64,000 nt of DNA from Pyrinomonadaceae bacterium (GCA_019694355.1 JAIBCB010000001.1:587001-651000); one strand, 5' to 3'. Shown: positions 8,590-17,764, numbered from the stretch's first letter. The notes: a model not told the origin generated them from the sequence alone. Numbers and translations: made by a program.

Positions 8590-9323
8590 AGGTCGGAGTT
8601 GCTGACACATTAGACGACATCGTCGAAGAGAAAAAAGGGAAACGCCCCGGCTTAACAAGTTCTGGACCAGGCGGCGGTGACCCTCGAGGGCCTCGCGGGA
8701 ATGGCGGCGGCGGCCCCAGCGGTGGTGATGACGGTGACAGAAGACACTTTGATGATGCCACTCGACCGAACGCCGCAAAGACGCGAATGCTTACGTATTT
8801 CCTCCTGATGGTCGTCATCATGACCTTCGGGGGAATGATCGCGGCATACTTGGTGCTTGCGACAAACGGCTCGACCGAATGGCGGCCGTTCACGCTTCCC
8901 ATTCAGGTCTGGATAAGTACGGCGATCATAATCCTCAGCAGCCTCGCGTATATTGTCGCTGAGCGATCCCTTGTTGCAGAAGATCATTTGAAAGCGAAAA
9001 AGTGGCTGTTGATCGCAACGGGGCTTGGGGCCTGTTTTATTTCGTCGCAGATCGTTCTATGGCTTGAGTTGGTTTCCTGGGGCTACTATGCCTATGGCAA
9101 TCCCTACGCTGGATTCTTCTATATCCTGACCGCCCTTCATGCAGTTCACGTTCTAGGCGGGATCATCGCAATCTCATCGATCGTTCTTCGGTCATGGTAT
9201 GCCCCCAAGAGCGAGTTCGAGATCGAGAGGCGAAAGACCATCGGTCAGGTCGTCGGGTGGTACTGGCACACGATGGGCTGTCTTTGGTTGATTATTGTCG
9301 GCCTTTTGGGCTTTATGGGCTGA
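8586..9323 (+). CDS. ctaE: Cytochrome c oxidase subunit III
   Basis: The 245-residue product is a subunit III of the haem-copper oxidases with five membrane segments, beginning near residue 69. Typical traits are WRPFTLP, the AxxxLHAxHVLGG-like stretch (TALHAVHVLGG) and the C-terminal VGWYWHTMGCLWLIIV. Subunit III supports proton uptake and stability of subunit I in the cytoplasmic membrane. Its N-terminal 60 residues are cytoplasmic and unusually rich in Gly, Pro and Asp (GPGGGDPRGPRGNGGGG). It overlaps ctaB by four bases and the next gene by one base (TGATG). Subunits I, II and IV are not in the window, so the oxidase operon is split or lies elsewhere. Confidence 0.92.
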   Translation: MKVGVADTLDDIVEEKKGKRPGLTSSGPGGGDPRGPRGNGGGGPSGGDDGDRRHFDDATRPNAAKTRMLTYFLLMVVIMTFGGMIAAYLVLATNGSTEWRPFTLPIQVWISTAIIILSSLAYIVAERSLVAEDHLKAKKWLLIATGLGACFISSQIVLWLELVSWGYYAYGNPYAGFFYILTALHAVHVLGGIIAISSIVLRSWYAPKSEFEIERRKTIGQVVGWYWHTMGCLWLIIVGLLGFMG

Positions 9324-9769
9324 TGGACGCTCTTCAGATCTTTCCCCATCTCAACGGCTTCTTGAATCTTACCAGCGGGCTTTTCCTCGCCAGCGGATTC
9401 TTCTTTATTCTTAGAAAGAAAATTCGCGCCCATCGATTTTGTATGCTCGCCGCGACGATCATTTCGTCGATCTTCGTTGTTTCGTACCTAACGCACCACG
9501 CCCTTCTTACGTATGCCTACGGCCTCGGTCCGACGCGGTTCACAGGCGAGGGCCTGGCTCGGCCGATCTATTTCACGATACTGCTATCCCACACGATCCT
9601 TGCGGCAGGGATCGGCCCGTTCGTGATAATTACGCTCTATCACGCGTTGAAGGGAAACTTTGCAAAGCATCGCAAGATCGCTCGGCTTGTTATGCCTATT
9701 TGGCTGTATGTATCGATGACGGGCTTTACCGTTTATATGATGCTCTACCATTTTTACCCCGGCCGTTAA
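9323..9769 (+). CDS. DUF420 family membrane protein
   Basis: The start at ATG 9323 overlaps the stop of the oxidase subunit III gene (TGATG), which fits translational coupling. The 148-residue protein has four membrane segments with conserved histidines (SYLTHHALL, LLSHTILA, and HALKGNFAKHRKIARL), as in the DUF420 family found beside ctaB and oxidase genes. Family members, such as the YozB/CtaM-like proteins of Firmicutes, are linked to cytochrome oxidase assembly or maturation. That role is inferred from context here. Confidence 0.82.
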   Translation: MDALQIFPHLNGFLNLTSGLFLASGFFFILRKKIRAHRFCMLAATIISSIFVVSYLTHHALLTYAYGLGPTRFTGEGLARPIYFTILLSHTILAAGIGPFVIITLYHALKGNFAKHRKIARLVMPIWLYVSMTGFTVYMMLYHFYPGR

Positions 9770-9866
9770 TTTTTTTTTCGACCTTCCAACCTTTTTTCAA
9801 CTCCGTGCGTCAAAATCCTTGGAACGATAATGGATTTTTGTGTTATCATTCCATTGTTGAAAATTC

Positions 9867-10010
9867 GATCGCCGAAGCCGCTAATGTTTAGCGGCACGGG
9901 GGAACCAAAGTTCGCAGAGCTTTCTGCGGCAGGGGCTAATCGACAAGCGATGTCGAGGGGATACTCTTTCGTTCCTAGCCCGTCAGCTAACCTCGTAGGT
10001 GTGGCAAAGA
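9867..10010 (+). promoter_or_regulatory. Cyclic di-AMP riboswitch (ydaO/yuaA type) with no sense gene downstream
   Basis: The sequence holds the conserved blocks of the ydaO/yuaA aptamer in order and spacing. They are a hairpin GCCGCTAA..TTTAGCGGC followed by CGGGGGAACC, then GGGGCTAATCG, and then CCCGTCAGCTAACCTCGTAGG, which is the hallmark 3' block. A short hairpin TTCGCAGAGCTTTCTGCGG lies between the first two. The class binds c-di-AMP and usually turns off genes for cell wall remodelling or potassium and osmolyte transport. Here a terminator follows at 10105-10146 and the next gene is on the opposite strand, running towards it. The exact ends of the aptamer are approximate. Confidence 0.85.
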
Positions 10011-10104
10011 AGTTACAGCTGGGGATTGTGCCCATAAAAAAAGGCCGATTTTTCATGTGCTTCCCGCTATTTTTCAACGAAACGCAAGAGACTTCGGTCT
10101 TCTC

Positions 10105-10146
10105 AAAGAAAAAGGGCTCCGATGTTTGTGTGCATCGGAGCCTTTT
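10105..10146. terminator. Strong bidirectional terminator
   Basis: A perfect 10-bp stem GGCTCCGATG/CATCGGAGCC (10115-10124 and 10133-10142) has TTTT after it on the plus strand and CTTTTTCTTT after it on the minus strand. It can end both the minus-strand phosphatase transcript and a plus-strand riboswitch transcript. Confidence 0.85.
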
Positions 10147-10164
10147 GCTGTCTTGAATGGACGA

Positions 10165-11829
10165 TCAGTTTACTGTTTTCTTGACGATTACCAGCGTGAT
10201 GTCATCATTTGCGGGGGCAGTGCCGGTGAATGCTGAAAGGGCAGATTCCACTTTGTCACGCAAGCCGGACGCCGATGCAGCAACGTTTACCTGGACAACC
10301 TTGGTAAGTCTGTCCAACCCAAACTCTTCCTCGTTAATATTATTCGCTTCCGAGACGCCATCAGAATAGGCGACAAGCACATCTCCGGATCTGAGAGTTA
10401 TCGTGCCGGATTCATACTGAGCGGTCGGGATGATCCCTAGCGGCAAGCCACCCGAAGCAAGCTGCTCAACAGTACCGTCAGCTCGCCCGATCAAGGGCGG
10501 ATTATGCCCGCAATTAATGAACTGAACCACGCCAGTGGCCGGGTCGAGTTCTGCTACGAAGAGCGTGACGAAGCGATTCGCCGGCGTATTTTCAGCTAAA
10601 TAAGTATTGATAGAAGCGACAGTCGCAGGAAGTTCCCGTTCTGCAGCGACCTGCGCATGGATAGCGGCGTGCAAGCTGGACATAAGCAATGCCGCCGCTG
10701 TGCCCTTGCCGGAAACGTCGCCCAAGGCAAATAGCATTCTCCCGTCGCTGCGGGGGATAAAGTCGTAATAGTCGCCACCGATCTCATAGCATGAGAACGA
10801 GATGCCCTGGAACTCATAGCCCTCGACCTTCGGCGGCCCCGACGGCTGAAATCGCTGTTGGATCTCCGTCGCCAACTCGAGTTCACGTTCCATTCGCTGC
10901 CGCTCGATGCGAGCTTCGGTTAGGCTGGCATTCTCGACCCGAATGGACGCGACGGACGCAAGAGTAGTCAGAATGTCAAGATGTTCCGGTTTGAACGTGG
11001 CTTCGTGTGTCGGTGAATCGGCATAGATCAGTCCGAAAACATCTTCTTCATCAACACTGAGCGGAACCGCGAGGACGCTGCGGATGCCCTGAAGAACCAT
11101 CGTTTGACTGGCGAACTTAGGGTCGTGCTGCGCGTCGGATGTAAGCACGGATTTGCCATGCTCGACAACCTCGGTCATAACGTTGCGGCTTATTCGAACT
11201 TCCTTCAGCTTGTCCTCTTGCCCTCGGGCACGAGCGACCTTAACTTCCATCTCAGAGTCTGACTTTTGCTCGCGGAGCATGATGATAACGCGCTCCGCGG
11301 GAACCGCCTCAAAAACAAGGGAGGCGACAGAATCAAGGGTCTCATCCAAACCGCGTGAAGCAAGAAGCGTGACACCTACCTTGCTTATCAGGCCTAAAAG
11401 ATCCGTGCGGCTGGAACTTTGAGATTCGAGTATCTCGGTCGTTGGATTACGTCGAAGGCTGAATGAGATGGTGCTCGCCGGATCAAGGCCGGCTGTTGTC
11501 TCAGCAAATAGTTGGGCGCTGTTGAGTTGAGGAGCAGAGTGGTCGTCTTCGAAGCGCAGGGTCGTCTCGCCTATCTGGATAGCTCCGCCTGTCGAAAGCG
11601 GGACCGATGACGTGAGTATATTGCCGTTGTATCGAGTGCCGTTCGCAGACCCAAGATCATGAAGCCAATACACATCGTTCTCACGCCTGATCTCGGCGTG
11701 GAGGCGAGAGGCAAAGGCGTCAGGAATACAAACGTCGCTTCGTGCAGAACGTCCAACAGTCGTTCTCAACTTTGCAAGTTCGACGGTCTCGTCTGGCCGG
11801 CCTGCACTGATAATGTGTAAATATGCCAT
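10165..11829 (-). CDS. FHA-GAF-PP2C (SpoIIE/RsbU-type) serine phosphatase
   Basis: With start 11829 the product has 554 residues and begins directly with an FHA domain (GR at 26-27, SRLH at 41-44, then NGT), which binds phosphothreonine. A GAF domain follows (about 150-300), then a helical linker and a SpoIIE-type PP2C domain (about 340-554) with GGDYYD, GDVSGKG, GHNPP, YSDGVSEA and a final NDDITL. Such phosphatases are Mn/Mg dependent and often act on anti-sigma antagonists or on kinase targets. An upstream in-frame ATG at 11868 would overlap the RDD gene. The gene is the last of a four-gene minus-strand operon that also encodes a kinase, so it is a likely counterpart of that kinase. Confidence 0.9.
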   Translation of the reverse strand: MAYLHIISAGRPDETVELAKLRTTVGRSARSDVCIPDAFASRLHAEIRRENDVYWLHDLGSANGTRYNGNILTSSVPLSTGGAIQIGETTLRFEDDHSAPQLNSAQLFAETTAGLDPASTISFSLRRNPTTEILESQSSSRTDLLGLISKVGVTLLASRGLDETLDSVASLVFEAVPAERVIIMLREQKSDSEMEVKVARARGQEDKLKEVRISRNVMTEVVEHGKSVLTSDAQHDPKFASQTMVLQGIRSVLAVPLSVDEEDVFGLIYADSPTHEATFKPEHLDILTTLASVASIRVENASLTEARIERQRMERELELATEIQQRFQPSGPPKVEGYEFQGISFSCYEIGGDYYDFIPRSDGRMLFALGDVSGKGTAAALLMSSLHAAIHAQVAAERELPATVASINTYLAENTPANRFVTLFVAELDPATGVVQFINCGHNPPLIGRADGTVEQLASGGLPLGIIPTAQYESGTITLRSGDVLVAYSDGVSEANNINEEEFGLDRLTKVVQVNVAASASGLRDKVESALSAFTGTAPANDDITLVIVKKTVN

Positions 11830-11833
11830 GCTG

Positions 11834-12304
11834 TTAGCTGATTTCGCGGCGTGTGGCACGTACGACACAGGTGCCGGCTATATAGTCGTGAAGCGTCCTC
11901 GCCTTCGGCGTAAAAAGACAGATCAGAAATCCAAGCCCGAACGAAAGCAAAGTTAAAAGGTAGCCGATCGTCTGACGAATCAAGACCGTTCCTGTTCCGG
12001 CACGTTCTCCGTTCTTCGAAATGATCCGAAGCCCCGTCAGGAGCTTGCCGATGCTTTGCCTGCAGATCAGAGGCAGGAAGACCAGGTTCGCAATGGATAG
12101 AAGGGTTGCGATAAACCAGAGAGTTGCGTCAGTTGCGATATTTAACCCACCCGAGAACATTCGCTCGGACAGGAGTCCGCCGACCGGTAAGACCAAAAAG
12201 ATGATGTAGTCGATCAGGAGAGCTCCGCACCGGAGAAGAAAAGGCGCGGAAAATTCGTCTAACGTCGCGTTGTGGCTGGTTTGTGCTTCTATCGCTGCTG
12301 CCAT
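11834..12304 (-). CDS. RDD family membrane protein
   Basis: The 156-residue product has the RDD-family layout. A first membrane helix contains R..ALLID (residues about 25-32), a second segment lies near 60-80, the loop SIGKLLTGLRI follows, and the last helix ends in the family motif TLHDYIAGTCVVR. RDD proteins are small polytopic proteins of mostly unknown function; some are linked to ion transport or to protein kinases. Here it sits between the kinase gene and the phosphatase gene in the same operon, 4 bases from the phosphatase start. It could anchor or sense for the pathway; this is only inference. Confidence 0.85.
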   Translation of the reverse strand: MAAAIEAQTSHNATLDEFSAPFLLRCGALLIDYIIFLVLPVGGLLSERMFSGGLNIATDATLWFIATLLSIANLVFLPLICRQSIGKLLTGLRIISKNGERAGTGTVLIRQTIGYLLTLLSFGLGFLICLFTPKARTLHDYIAGTCVVRATRREIS

Positions 12305-12342
12305 TATTTTCTTTTACCAAGGTCGAACGCTTAGAGTCTAAA

Positions 12343-14574
12343 CTAACCGACCCAGAAATGCAGAGTGGTATCACCCAATTTAATCTTGTCGCCATTAAGA
12401 AGGCGATGCGGTTGGTTCGGGCGAAGCCGAAGATTTCCGCTCGCAGTCGAAAAGACGGTCGTTCCATTCGAGGATCCGAGATCCTCGACAAGAAAATCCG
12501 CACCATCGTGGATGATCCGTGCGTGGCGCCTGGAGATCTTTGTCTGTGGATCGAATTTGGAAAGGTCGACCTCAGGGAAGATGTTTGACATTGGATCGCG
12601 CCTTCCAAGGAGATTCTCCTGCTTTTCGATCAAATAGACCGGAGCTTCCAGGTCAGTCGTGCCTTCGACGATGAGTCGAGCGGTACGAGCGGAGCGTTGC
12701 GGGGCCGCAAACTGGAGCGACGCAGGCGGAGGACTATTCTGTGCAAGAGGCTGCCTTGCTCCGCAAAATGCGCAGAACATATCAGCAGCAACTATCCGCT
12801 GGCCGCAAAATCCGCAGAACACCGTCTGATCGTCAAGACCGACCGCAACAGGCGCAGCGCCGACACCAAAAGTTACGCGGCCGGCACGCAGGTTGTCGGC
12901 ATGCTCACCGAGTGCATTTCTGAGGTCCGCCGCACTGGCAAAACGTTTCTCAGCACTGTACTCGACACATTTCATTAAGATCTTCTCGATCTGATCGGAC
13001 AGACGCGGGTTGATCTGTCGCGGCCTTGGATTCTTCTCAAAATCAAAGATCAAGAGCGGATTATTCTGCGGGTCGGCTCCTGTCATCAGGTGAAACATTG
13101 TCGACCCAAGACTGTAAATGTCCGAGCGAGGCTCAACATTTCCGCTGAATAGCTCCGGAGGAGCGTAGCCCATCGTACCCACGGCCGTCACGCCTCGTTC
13201 CTCGATCTGGTTGACACTTCTCGCAATGCCAAAATCGATGAGCATGATCTTGCCTGTCGAGCCGTCGAGCATAACATTCGACGGTTTAAGATCGCGATAG
13301 ACGATCCGCTGCGGAAGGTTGTGTAAATATGACAGGACATCGGCGATCTGGAAGCCCCATTCCGAAACCGTCAGCTCGTCGATCCGACCCTCAGGAGCCG
13401 CTCTCAAACGTCCGGCGAGATCACCGCCCGAGATATACTTCATCACGAGGTAGAAGCGACCCTCGGCGGTATCAAAAAAGTAATCGTAGATCGTCGGGAT
13501 AGAAGGATGGTCGAGAGAGGAAAGGATCATCGATTCGCGACGGAAGTCGTCAATGGCCTTTGTCTGCTGAGCATCCTCGATGTGAGCTTGTACCATTTCT
13601 TTGACGGCCCGCTGGACACCGCCAAGGTTTCGGTCGGTCGAAAGGTAAACGGCACCCATTCCGCCGCCGCCGATCTTCTTAATGATCTCGTAACGGCTAT
13701 TAAGAACGGTCCCTCCCGTCAATATCTGCAAGCGCGACTTCCCACCCTTTTCCTGAACATCTGAAATCGCTGAAGTCCCGTTATCCGATGGCGGTTCATC
13801 AGTTGCGTTGCCAAGGGACTCCTCGGCGGACACCAATTGATCTGACTGAAGCTTAGGCGCAGAAACCAGAGGCGGAGCAGTATTCTCCGGTACCGATTCA
13901 GATGAACGCAGATCTCTATCTGCCAATATCTCTGGTATCGGCGGCTCTGCGGCAACTACCGAAACAACTGGTTCGTCGTAGGGAGGTACGGCCTCAGCAG
14001 ACGGTTCGGACGTTGAAACGGTTGGAGATTCCTCTAATATCGACCGGCTGGCCTCAAGCGGGATGTCGTCCGATACCGCGTTCTCTGGGCTCTCTTCAAA
14101 CGGCGCCGCTAGCGAAGGTTCTTCGACGGTCGGAAAATCGTGGAGAGTGGTCTCCAGATCTAAAGAAGCGGCCGATAGCGGAGTCTCAGCTTGAGGTTCC
14201 GTTCCGGGCTGGTCAGCAGTGAGATCATTGGCTATCGGTTGCTCAGCCTCTGCGATCGATTCGTGTATTTCGAATTCGGGATTGGGTCCTAAGTTTTGCT
14301 CGGGCACGATCTCCGAGGCGGGTTCGCTGTCTTTTTGGGGCGTTGACTCTGCTGTTTGGGCCAGGGCAAGGTCGTTCGCATCGATGACCAGATTGGGTTC
14401 AGCCAATGGTGGAATCGGCAGTTCAGAGATCGACGTCACGATCGTGTGCGCAAGCGGGTCCTCGGGCTCCGACGGAAGATTCGCCGGGCTCAGAGAGATG
14501 CCGCAATACGGGCAATAGATATCGTTATCCGCGACCTCAGAGGCGCATTCAGGACAAGCGGGCATTAAACTCAA
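12343..14574 (-). CDS. Serine/threonine protein kinase with two zinc ribbons and a C-terminal FHA domain
   Basis: The 743-residue protein has five parts. These are an N-terminal zinc ribbon (C7, C10, C21, C24), a long acidic Glu/Pro/Ser-rich linker (about 30-280), a Hanks-type kinase domain (about 295-560), a second zinc ribbon (C587, C590, C601, C604) and an FHA domain (about 630-743). Kinase residues are intact: glycine loop GGGGMG 302-307, Lys325, YRDLKPSN with Asp428 and Asn433, and DFG at 448-450. HRD is YRD, as in many bacterial kinases. The FHA domain keeps GRR, SRRHA and SSNGT. No membrane segment is seen, so it is probably cytoplasmic. It lies 3 bases after the FHA/zinc-ribbon gene. 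Confidence 0.95.
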   Translation of the reverse strand: MSLMPACPECASEVADNDIYCPYCGISLSPANLPSEPEDPLAHTIVTSISELPIPPLAEPNLVIDANDLALAQTAESTPQKDSEPASEIVPEQNLGPNPEFEIHESIAEAEQPIANDLTADQPGTEPQAETPLSAASLDLETTLHDFPTVEEPSLAAPFEESPENAVSDDIPLEASRSILEESPTVSTSEPSAEAVPPYDEPVVSVVAAEPPIPEILADRDLRSSESVPENTAPPLVSAPKLQSDQLVSAEESLGNATDEPPSDNGTSAISDVQEKGGKSRLQILTGGTVLNSRYEIIKKIGGGGMGAVYLSTDRNLGGVQRAVKEMVQAHIEDAQQTKAIDDFRRESMILSSLDHPSIPTIYDYFFDTAEGRFYLVMKYISGGDLAGRLRAAPEGRIDELTVSEWGFQIADVLSYLHNLPQRIVYRDLKPSNVMLDGSTGKIMLIDFGIARSVNQIEERGVTAVGTMGYAPPELFSGNVEPRSDIYSLGSTMFHLMTGADPQNNPLLIFDFEKNPRPRQINPRLSDQIEKILMKCVEYSAEKRFASAADLRNALGEHADNLRAGRVTFGVGAAPVAVGLDDQTVFCGFCGQRIVAADMFCAFCGARQPLAQNSPPPASLQFAAPQRSARTARLIVEGTTDLEAPVYLIEKQENLLGRRDPMSNIFPEVDLSKFDPQTKISRRHARIIHDGADFLVEDLGSSNGTTVFSTASGNLRLRPNQPHRLLNGDKIKLGDTTLHFWVG

Positions 14575-14577
14575 CAG

Positions 14578-15204
14578 CTATTTATTCGTTCTAAACCGCA
14601 AAAAGGTCTTTCCGACGATCACTTCGTCGTTATCATCGATCAAATGCGGATTTCCGGGCAAGAGCCTTCGTCCGCGGTTCACGTAAGTTCCGTTCGTTGA
14701 GCCGAGATCCTCGATGGTATATCGGCCGTTCGCGATCCTGATCCGGGCATGCCGTCGCGACACTTTTGCCTCAGCGTCATACTGATCCAGATCAACATCA
14801 GGGAAGACGCCATTGTCAGCATCCCAACGACCTATCGTTGCTTCCGTTCCGGCGATCGGAAATTCGACCGGCGGAGCATCGGGACGCTCAATAACAAGCT
14901 TTGCGTTGATCACCGTTATTGGCGGCGCCGGCTCGGTCGGAGCTGCCGGCTCAGCGAAGCTCATGGGGACGGATACCGCAGGATCCGTTTCCGTAACGCT
15001 AACGGTTCTAGGCGCCTCAGAGATCGGAGGTACGTTCGCGGCCGCATCGGTCAATGGCGGAACATAGGCCGGGGTCTCCGGCTGAGATGGAGGCGGCACT
15101 GCGGCCGCCGGAACGGGCGGCTCCATTTCAAGCCTTGTTCCGCATTCATCACAGAATCTTGCTGTGTCTGGATTGCCGGTACCGCACTTTCTACAGTTGA
15201 TCAT
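14578..15204 (-). CDS. Zinc-ribbon FHA domain protein
   Basis: The first gene of the signalling operon encodes 208 residues. An N-terminal zinc ribbon (C4, C7, C18, C21) is followed by a Pro/Ala-rich linker (about 28-95) and an FHA domain (about 100-208) with GRWD, SRRHARI and DLGSTNGTYV. FHA domains bind phosphothreonine peptides. The zinc ribbon plus FHA layout matches both ends of the downstream kinase, as if the two were built from the same parts. It is probably an adaptor or substrate that links the kinase to its targets. The spacing to the kinase gene is 3 bases. Confidence 0.9.
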   Translation of the reverse strand: MINCRKCGTGNPDTARFCDECGTRLEMEPPVPAAAVPPPSQPETPAYVPPLTDAAANVPPISEAPRTVSVTETDPAVSVPMSFAEPAAPTEPAPPITVINAKLVIERPDAPPVEFPIAGTEATIGRWDADNGVFPDVDLDQYDAEAKVSRRHARIRIANGRYTIEDLGSTNGTYVNRGRRLLPGNPHLIDDNDEVIVGKTFLRFRTNK

Positions 15205-15458
15205 TTGCTTCGCTCACTATTGATTTGGGGGGTGGCACGTTGCTCAGTTCTTCATTTTATCGTGTAATAAACAGAATCGTAAAACGCAAATGACGCATCG
15301 AGACCGTCCTTTTTGCGTACTTCGCAAGGATAAACTTTGTTGCAGGCGTTGTGCAACGCGATTTCTTGAAACAAAGCAGTTTAGGTAATCGTAAGGTCAG
15401 TTTGTCGATTTTATCGAATCTGCTGTTGTTCATATATCTGAGAGAGGCCTTTTAACTT
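15205..15458. promoter_or_regulatory. Divergent intergenic region between the FHA operon and the exporter operon
   Basis: These 254 bases must hold the promoters of both operons. Visible structure: a palindrome CGTTG-TG-CAACG (15347-15358) and a weaker one, TCGAT-ttt-ATCGA (15405-15417). Either could be an operator. A GAGAGG ribosome site precedes the adaptor gene. No clear -35/-10 pair was found. Confidence 0.3.
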
Positions 15459-17003
15459 ATGGCATTAAGCCGACGCACCAGGATCATTTTACTCGCAAGT
15501 GTAGCCCTACTTGTCGGGATCATCGTAGTAGCTTCCATCTTTGCCACTCGTAAGGATACCCCAAAAGTGACGGTCGTAACCGTGGAAAAAAGGGCAGAAT
15601 TACGCTCGACGGTGACCGCTTCGGGGGAAATCCGTCCGATCCAGTTCATGAACCTTACAAGTGAGGTGCAGGGACGGATCGAGGAGATCTACGTAAAAGA
15701 GGGCGATCACGTAACAAAAGGCCAGCCTCTCGTAAAACTCGATCCCGAGCAGTTCCAGTCCAGTACAGACGCTCAGGTCGCGGCCCTTCAGGCTGCACAG
15801 GATGATGTTCAGTCGCAGCGTACACAGGTCGTGGCGGCCCAGAACCAGCTTTCACAGTCGCAGCAAGCATTGGACGCGTCCGACGCATCCGTAAGTGCGG
15901 CACGGCAGAATGTGGTAACTGCTCAGACAGATGTCGAACGCGCGGTCGTTGACGTGAATACCGCTCAGCGTGAATTCAACCGCAACGCGCAGCTGCTCGA
16001 ATCCGGCGTGATCTCGAGGTTTGAGTATGACCAGAAGAAGGACGCCCTCGACACGGCTCAGGTCGCCTTAAAGAATGCGAAAGCCAGGCTTCAGTCGCAA
16101 AAGATCGCGGTGGATGAAGCAATTGCACGTCGGAATCAACAGGCCGTTGCGGTTCGCGACGCAAAGCGTGCGGTCAATACTGCCGGAATCGGCGTAAGCC
16201 AGAGTCAATCTCGTGCAGAACAACAGACGGCGATCCTGCGCGGTCAAAAGAACCAGCGAGACAAGACACTCCAAGTTGCTCCCATAAACGGCATTATTGC
16301 GGAGATCCCATCGAAGGTCGGAACATTTGCCGTTGCGGGCCTGTCCACGACGCCTTTGATGACGATCGCGGATATGTCCTCGATCAATGTCGAAGTGAAG
16401 GTTGACGAAACATCGATCGACCAGGTGGCCGTCGGCCAGAAAGTGAAGGTAAAGGTCGATGCTTTTCAGGATCAAGATATAGACGGCGAAGTAACTCAAA
16501 AGACGCCGCTCGCGGTCGGGAAATCGCAGACTAGCGGCGGCCTTTCCACCAACATCAATGTTCAGGAAGCGAAAGAATTTCGTGTCGTCATCGAGTTGAA
16601 GAATCTTCCGGATGAGGTCAAGAACGGCCTTCGCCCGGGGATGAGTGCAACCGCAGAGATCACCACTAATGTGGCAAAAGATGTTTTGACGGTTCCGCTT
16701 CAAGCTGTTGTCGAAAAGCGGCCCGAAGGCTCACCTTCACCTGAAACACCGGCGGCAAACAATGGGGCAGAGCCGATGGATAAACCAAAGGCAATAACCG
16801 GGGTTTATGTACTTGTAAACGGAAAGGCTGAATTCCGTGAGGTCGAAACGGGACTGGTCGGCGAATCAGACCGAGAGATTAAGAGCGGACTTCAAGCCGG
16901 TGATGTCGTGATAACCGGACCAAGTCGGGTATTGAATACGCTCAAAGACGGAACAGCAGTGCAGAAGGAAGAGAAACCTTCGGGCCAAGGCACAAGATCA
17001 TAG
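15459..17003 (+). CDS. Periplasmic adaptor (HlyD/MacA-like) of an ABC or RND exporter
   Basis: The 514-residue protein has an N-terminal membrane anchor (about residues 10-30), a lipoyl-like half ([20 protein letters not shown], about 70-95), a very long Gln/Ala-rich coiled-coil hairpin (about 100-270), the second lipoyl half ([11 protein letters not shown], about 278-290) and beta-barrel and membrane-proximal domains up to about 430. A Pro-rich insert (about 425-450) precedes the last part. Such adaptors bridge an inner-membrane transporter and a TolC channel. The next genes encode a MacB-type ATPase and two FtsX-type permeases, so a tripartite MacA-MacB-TolC-like system is likely; a TolC homologue lies at 59.4-61.1 kb. 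Confidence 0.9.
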   Translation: MALSRRTRIILLASVALLVGIIVVASIFATRKDTPKVTVVTVEKRAELRSTVTASGEIRPIQFMNLTSEVQGRIEEIYVKEGDHVTKGQPLVKLDPEQFQSSTDAQVAALQAAQDDVQSQRTQVVAAQNQLSQSQQALDASDASVSAARQNVVTAQTDVERAVVDVNTAQREFNRNAQLLESGVISRFEYDQKKDALDTAQVALKNAKARLQSQKIAVDEAIARRNQQAVAVRDAKRAVNTAGIGVSQSQSRAEQQTAILRGQKNQRDKTLQVAPINGIIAEIPSKVGTFAVAGLSTTPLMTIADMSSINVEVKVDETSIDQVAVGQKVKVKVDAFQDQDIDGEVTQKTPLAVGKSQTSGGLSTNINVQEAKEFRVVIELKNLPDEVKNGLRPGMSATAEITTNVAKDVLTVPLQAVVEKRPEGSPSPETPAANNGAEPMDKPKAITGVYVLVNGKAEFREVETGLVGESDREIKSGLQAGDVVITGPSRVLNTLKDGTAVQKEEKPSGQGTRS

Positions 17004-17008
17004 TCTCG

Positions 17009-17764
17009 ATGTATAGATTTATGGAACAAGAGAATGGCCAAGCTGCCGCGACAAACGTTGCGGCTGAGCCGGACGCTCGCTCGATGATCTCGATGCGGAA
17101 CATTTGGAAAACTTACCAAATGGGCACCGAGCAACTGCACGCATTGCGGGACGTTTCTTTCGACGTAAAGAAGAACGAGTACGTGGCCATCATTGGACCC
17201 TCGGGCTCCGGGAAATCTACGTTGATGAACCTCATTGGCTGCCTCGATTCACCTTCCAGCGGTGAGTATTGGATCAACGGGAATCTCGTTTCGGAAATGG
17301 AAGATGATGAGCTTGCCAGGATCAGAAATCGTGAGATCGGCTTCGTTTTCCAAACATTTAACTTATTACCTCGTGCGACGGCTCTTCATAATGTCGAACT
17401 TCCGCTGATCTACGCCGGAATGCGAAGCGGCGAGAGACACGACAAAGCCCTGGCAGCCCTCAGTTCGGTTGAACTTGGAGAGAGATACCTGCATAAGCCG
17501 AATGAACTTTCCGGCGGACAGAGGCAGCGAGTCGCGATCGCGAGGGCACTCGTGAACCATCCATCGATCTTGCTTGCTGACGAACCGACTGGTGCTCTCG
17601 ATACAAAAACGAGTTACGAGATCATGGCCCTTTTTGAGAAGCTCCACGAAGAGGGAAACACGATAATTCTCGTTACCCACGAGCCGGACATCGCAGAACG
17701 TGCTCACCGTGTCATTACGATCCGAGACGGCCGCATCGAAAGCGACGAGCGGATCAAGAAGTAG
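17009..17764 (+). CDS. ABC transporter ATPase, MacB/LolD type
   Basis: The 251-residue ATPase has Walker [10 protein letters not shown], the Q-loop (VFQTFNLLP), the signature [15 protein letters not shown] and Walker [12 protein letters not shown] followed by the H-loop histidine in VTHEP. The GALD and PTGAL sequences are typical of the MacB/LolD/FtsE group. A non-conserved N-terminal extension of about 25 residues precedes the domain. It starts 5 bases after the adaptor gene. The cognate permeases start 180 bases later, behind a hairpin, so the operon may be split or attenuated there. Confidence 0.93.
   Translation: MYRFMEQENGQAAATNVAAEPDARSMISMRNIWKTYQMGTEQLHALRDVSFDVKKNEYVAIIGPSGSGKSTLMNLIGCLDSPSSGEYWINGNLVSEMEDDELARIRNREIGFVFQTFNLLPRATALHNVELPLIYAGMRSGERHDKALAALSSVELGERYLHKPNELSGGQRQRVAIARALVNHPSILLADEPTGALDTKTSYEIMALFEKLHEEGNTIILVTHEPDIAERAHRVITIRDGRIESDERIKK

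Larger units (their letters stand above)
9770..10164. other. Gene-free stretch carrying a riboswitch and a bidirectional terminator
   Basis: No convincing protein gene is present in these 395 bases. From left to right it holds an AT-rich leader (9770-9860), a c-di-AMP riboswitch aptamer on the plus strand (about 9867-10010), about 95 bases without recognised features, and a strong hairpin terminator (10105-10146). The only open frame across it overlaps the aptamer and the terminator and is not accepted. Confidence 0.7.

Noticed and set aside
9830..10156. Plus-strand frame of 108 codons behind DUF420, and the 33-residue part from ATG 10055
   Set aside because: The frame runs through the riboswitch aptamer and through both arms of the terminator. 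There is no ribosome site, so it is not a believable target gene of the riboswitch.
12283..12588. Plus-strand frame over the start of the RDD gene and the end of the kinase gene
   Set aside because: It covers the kinase FHA domain in antisense and has no signs of coding use.
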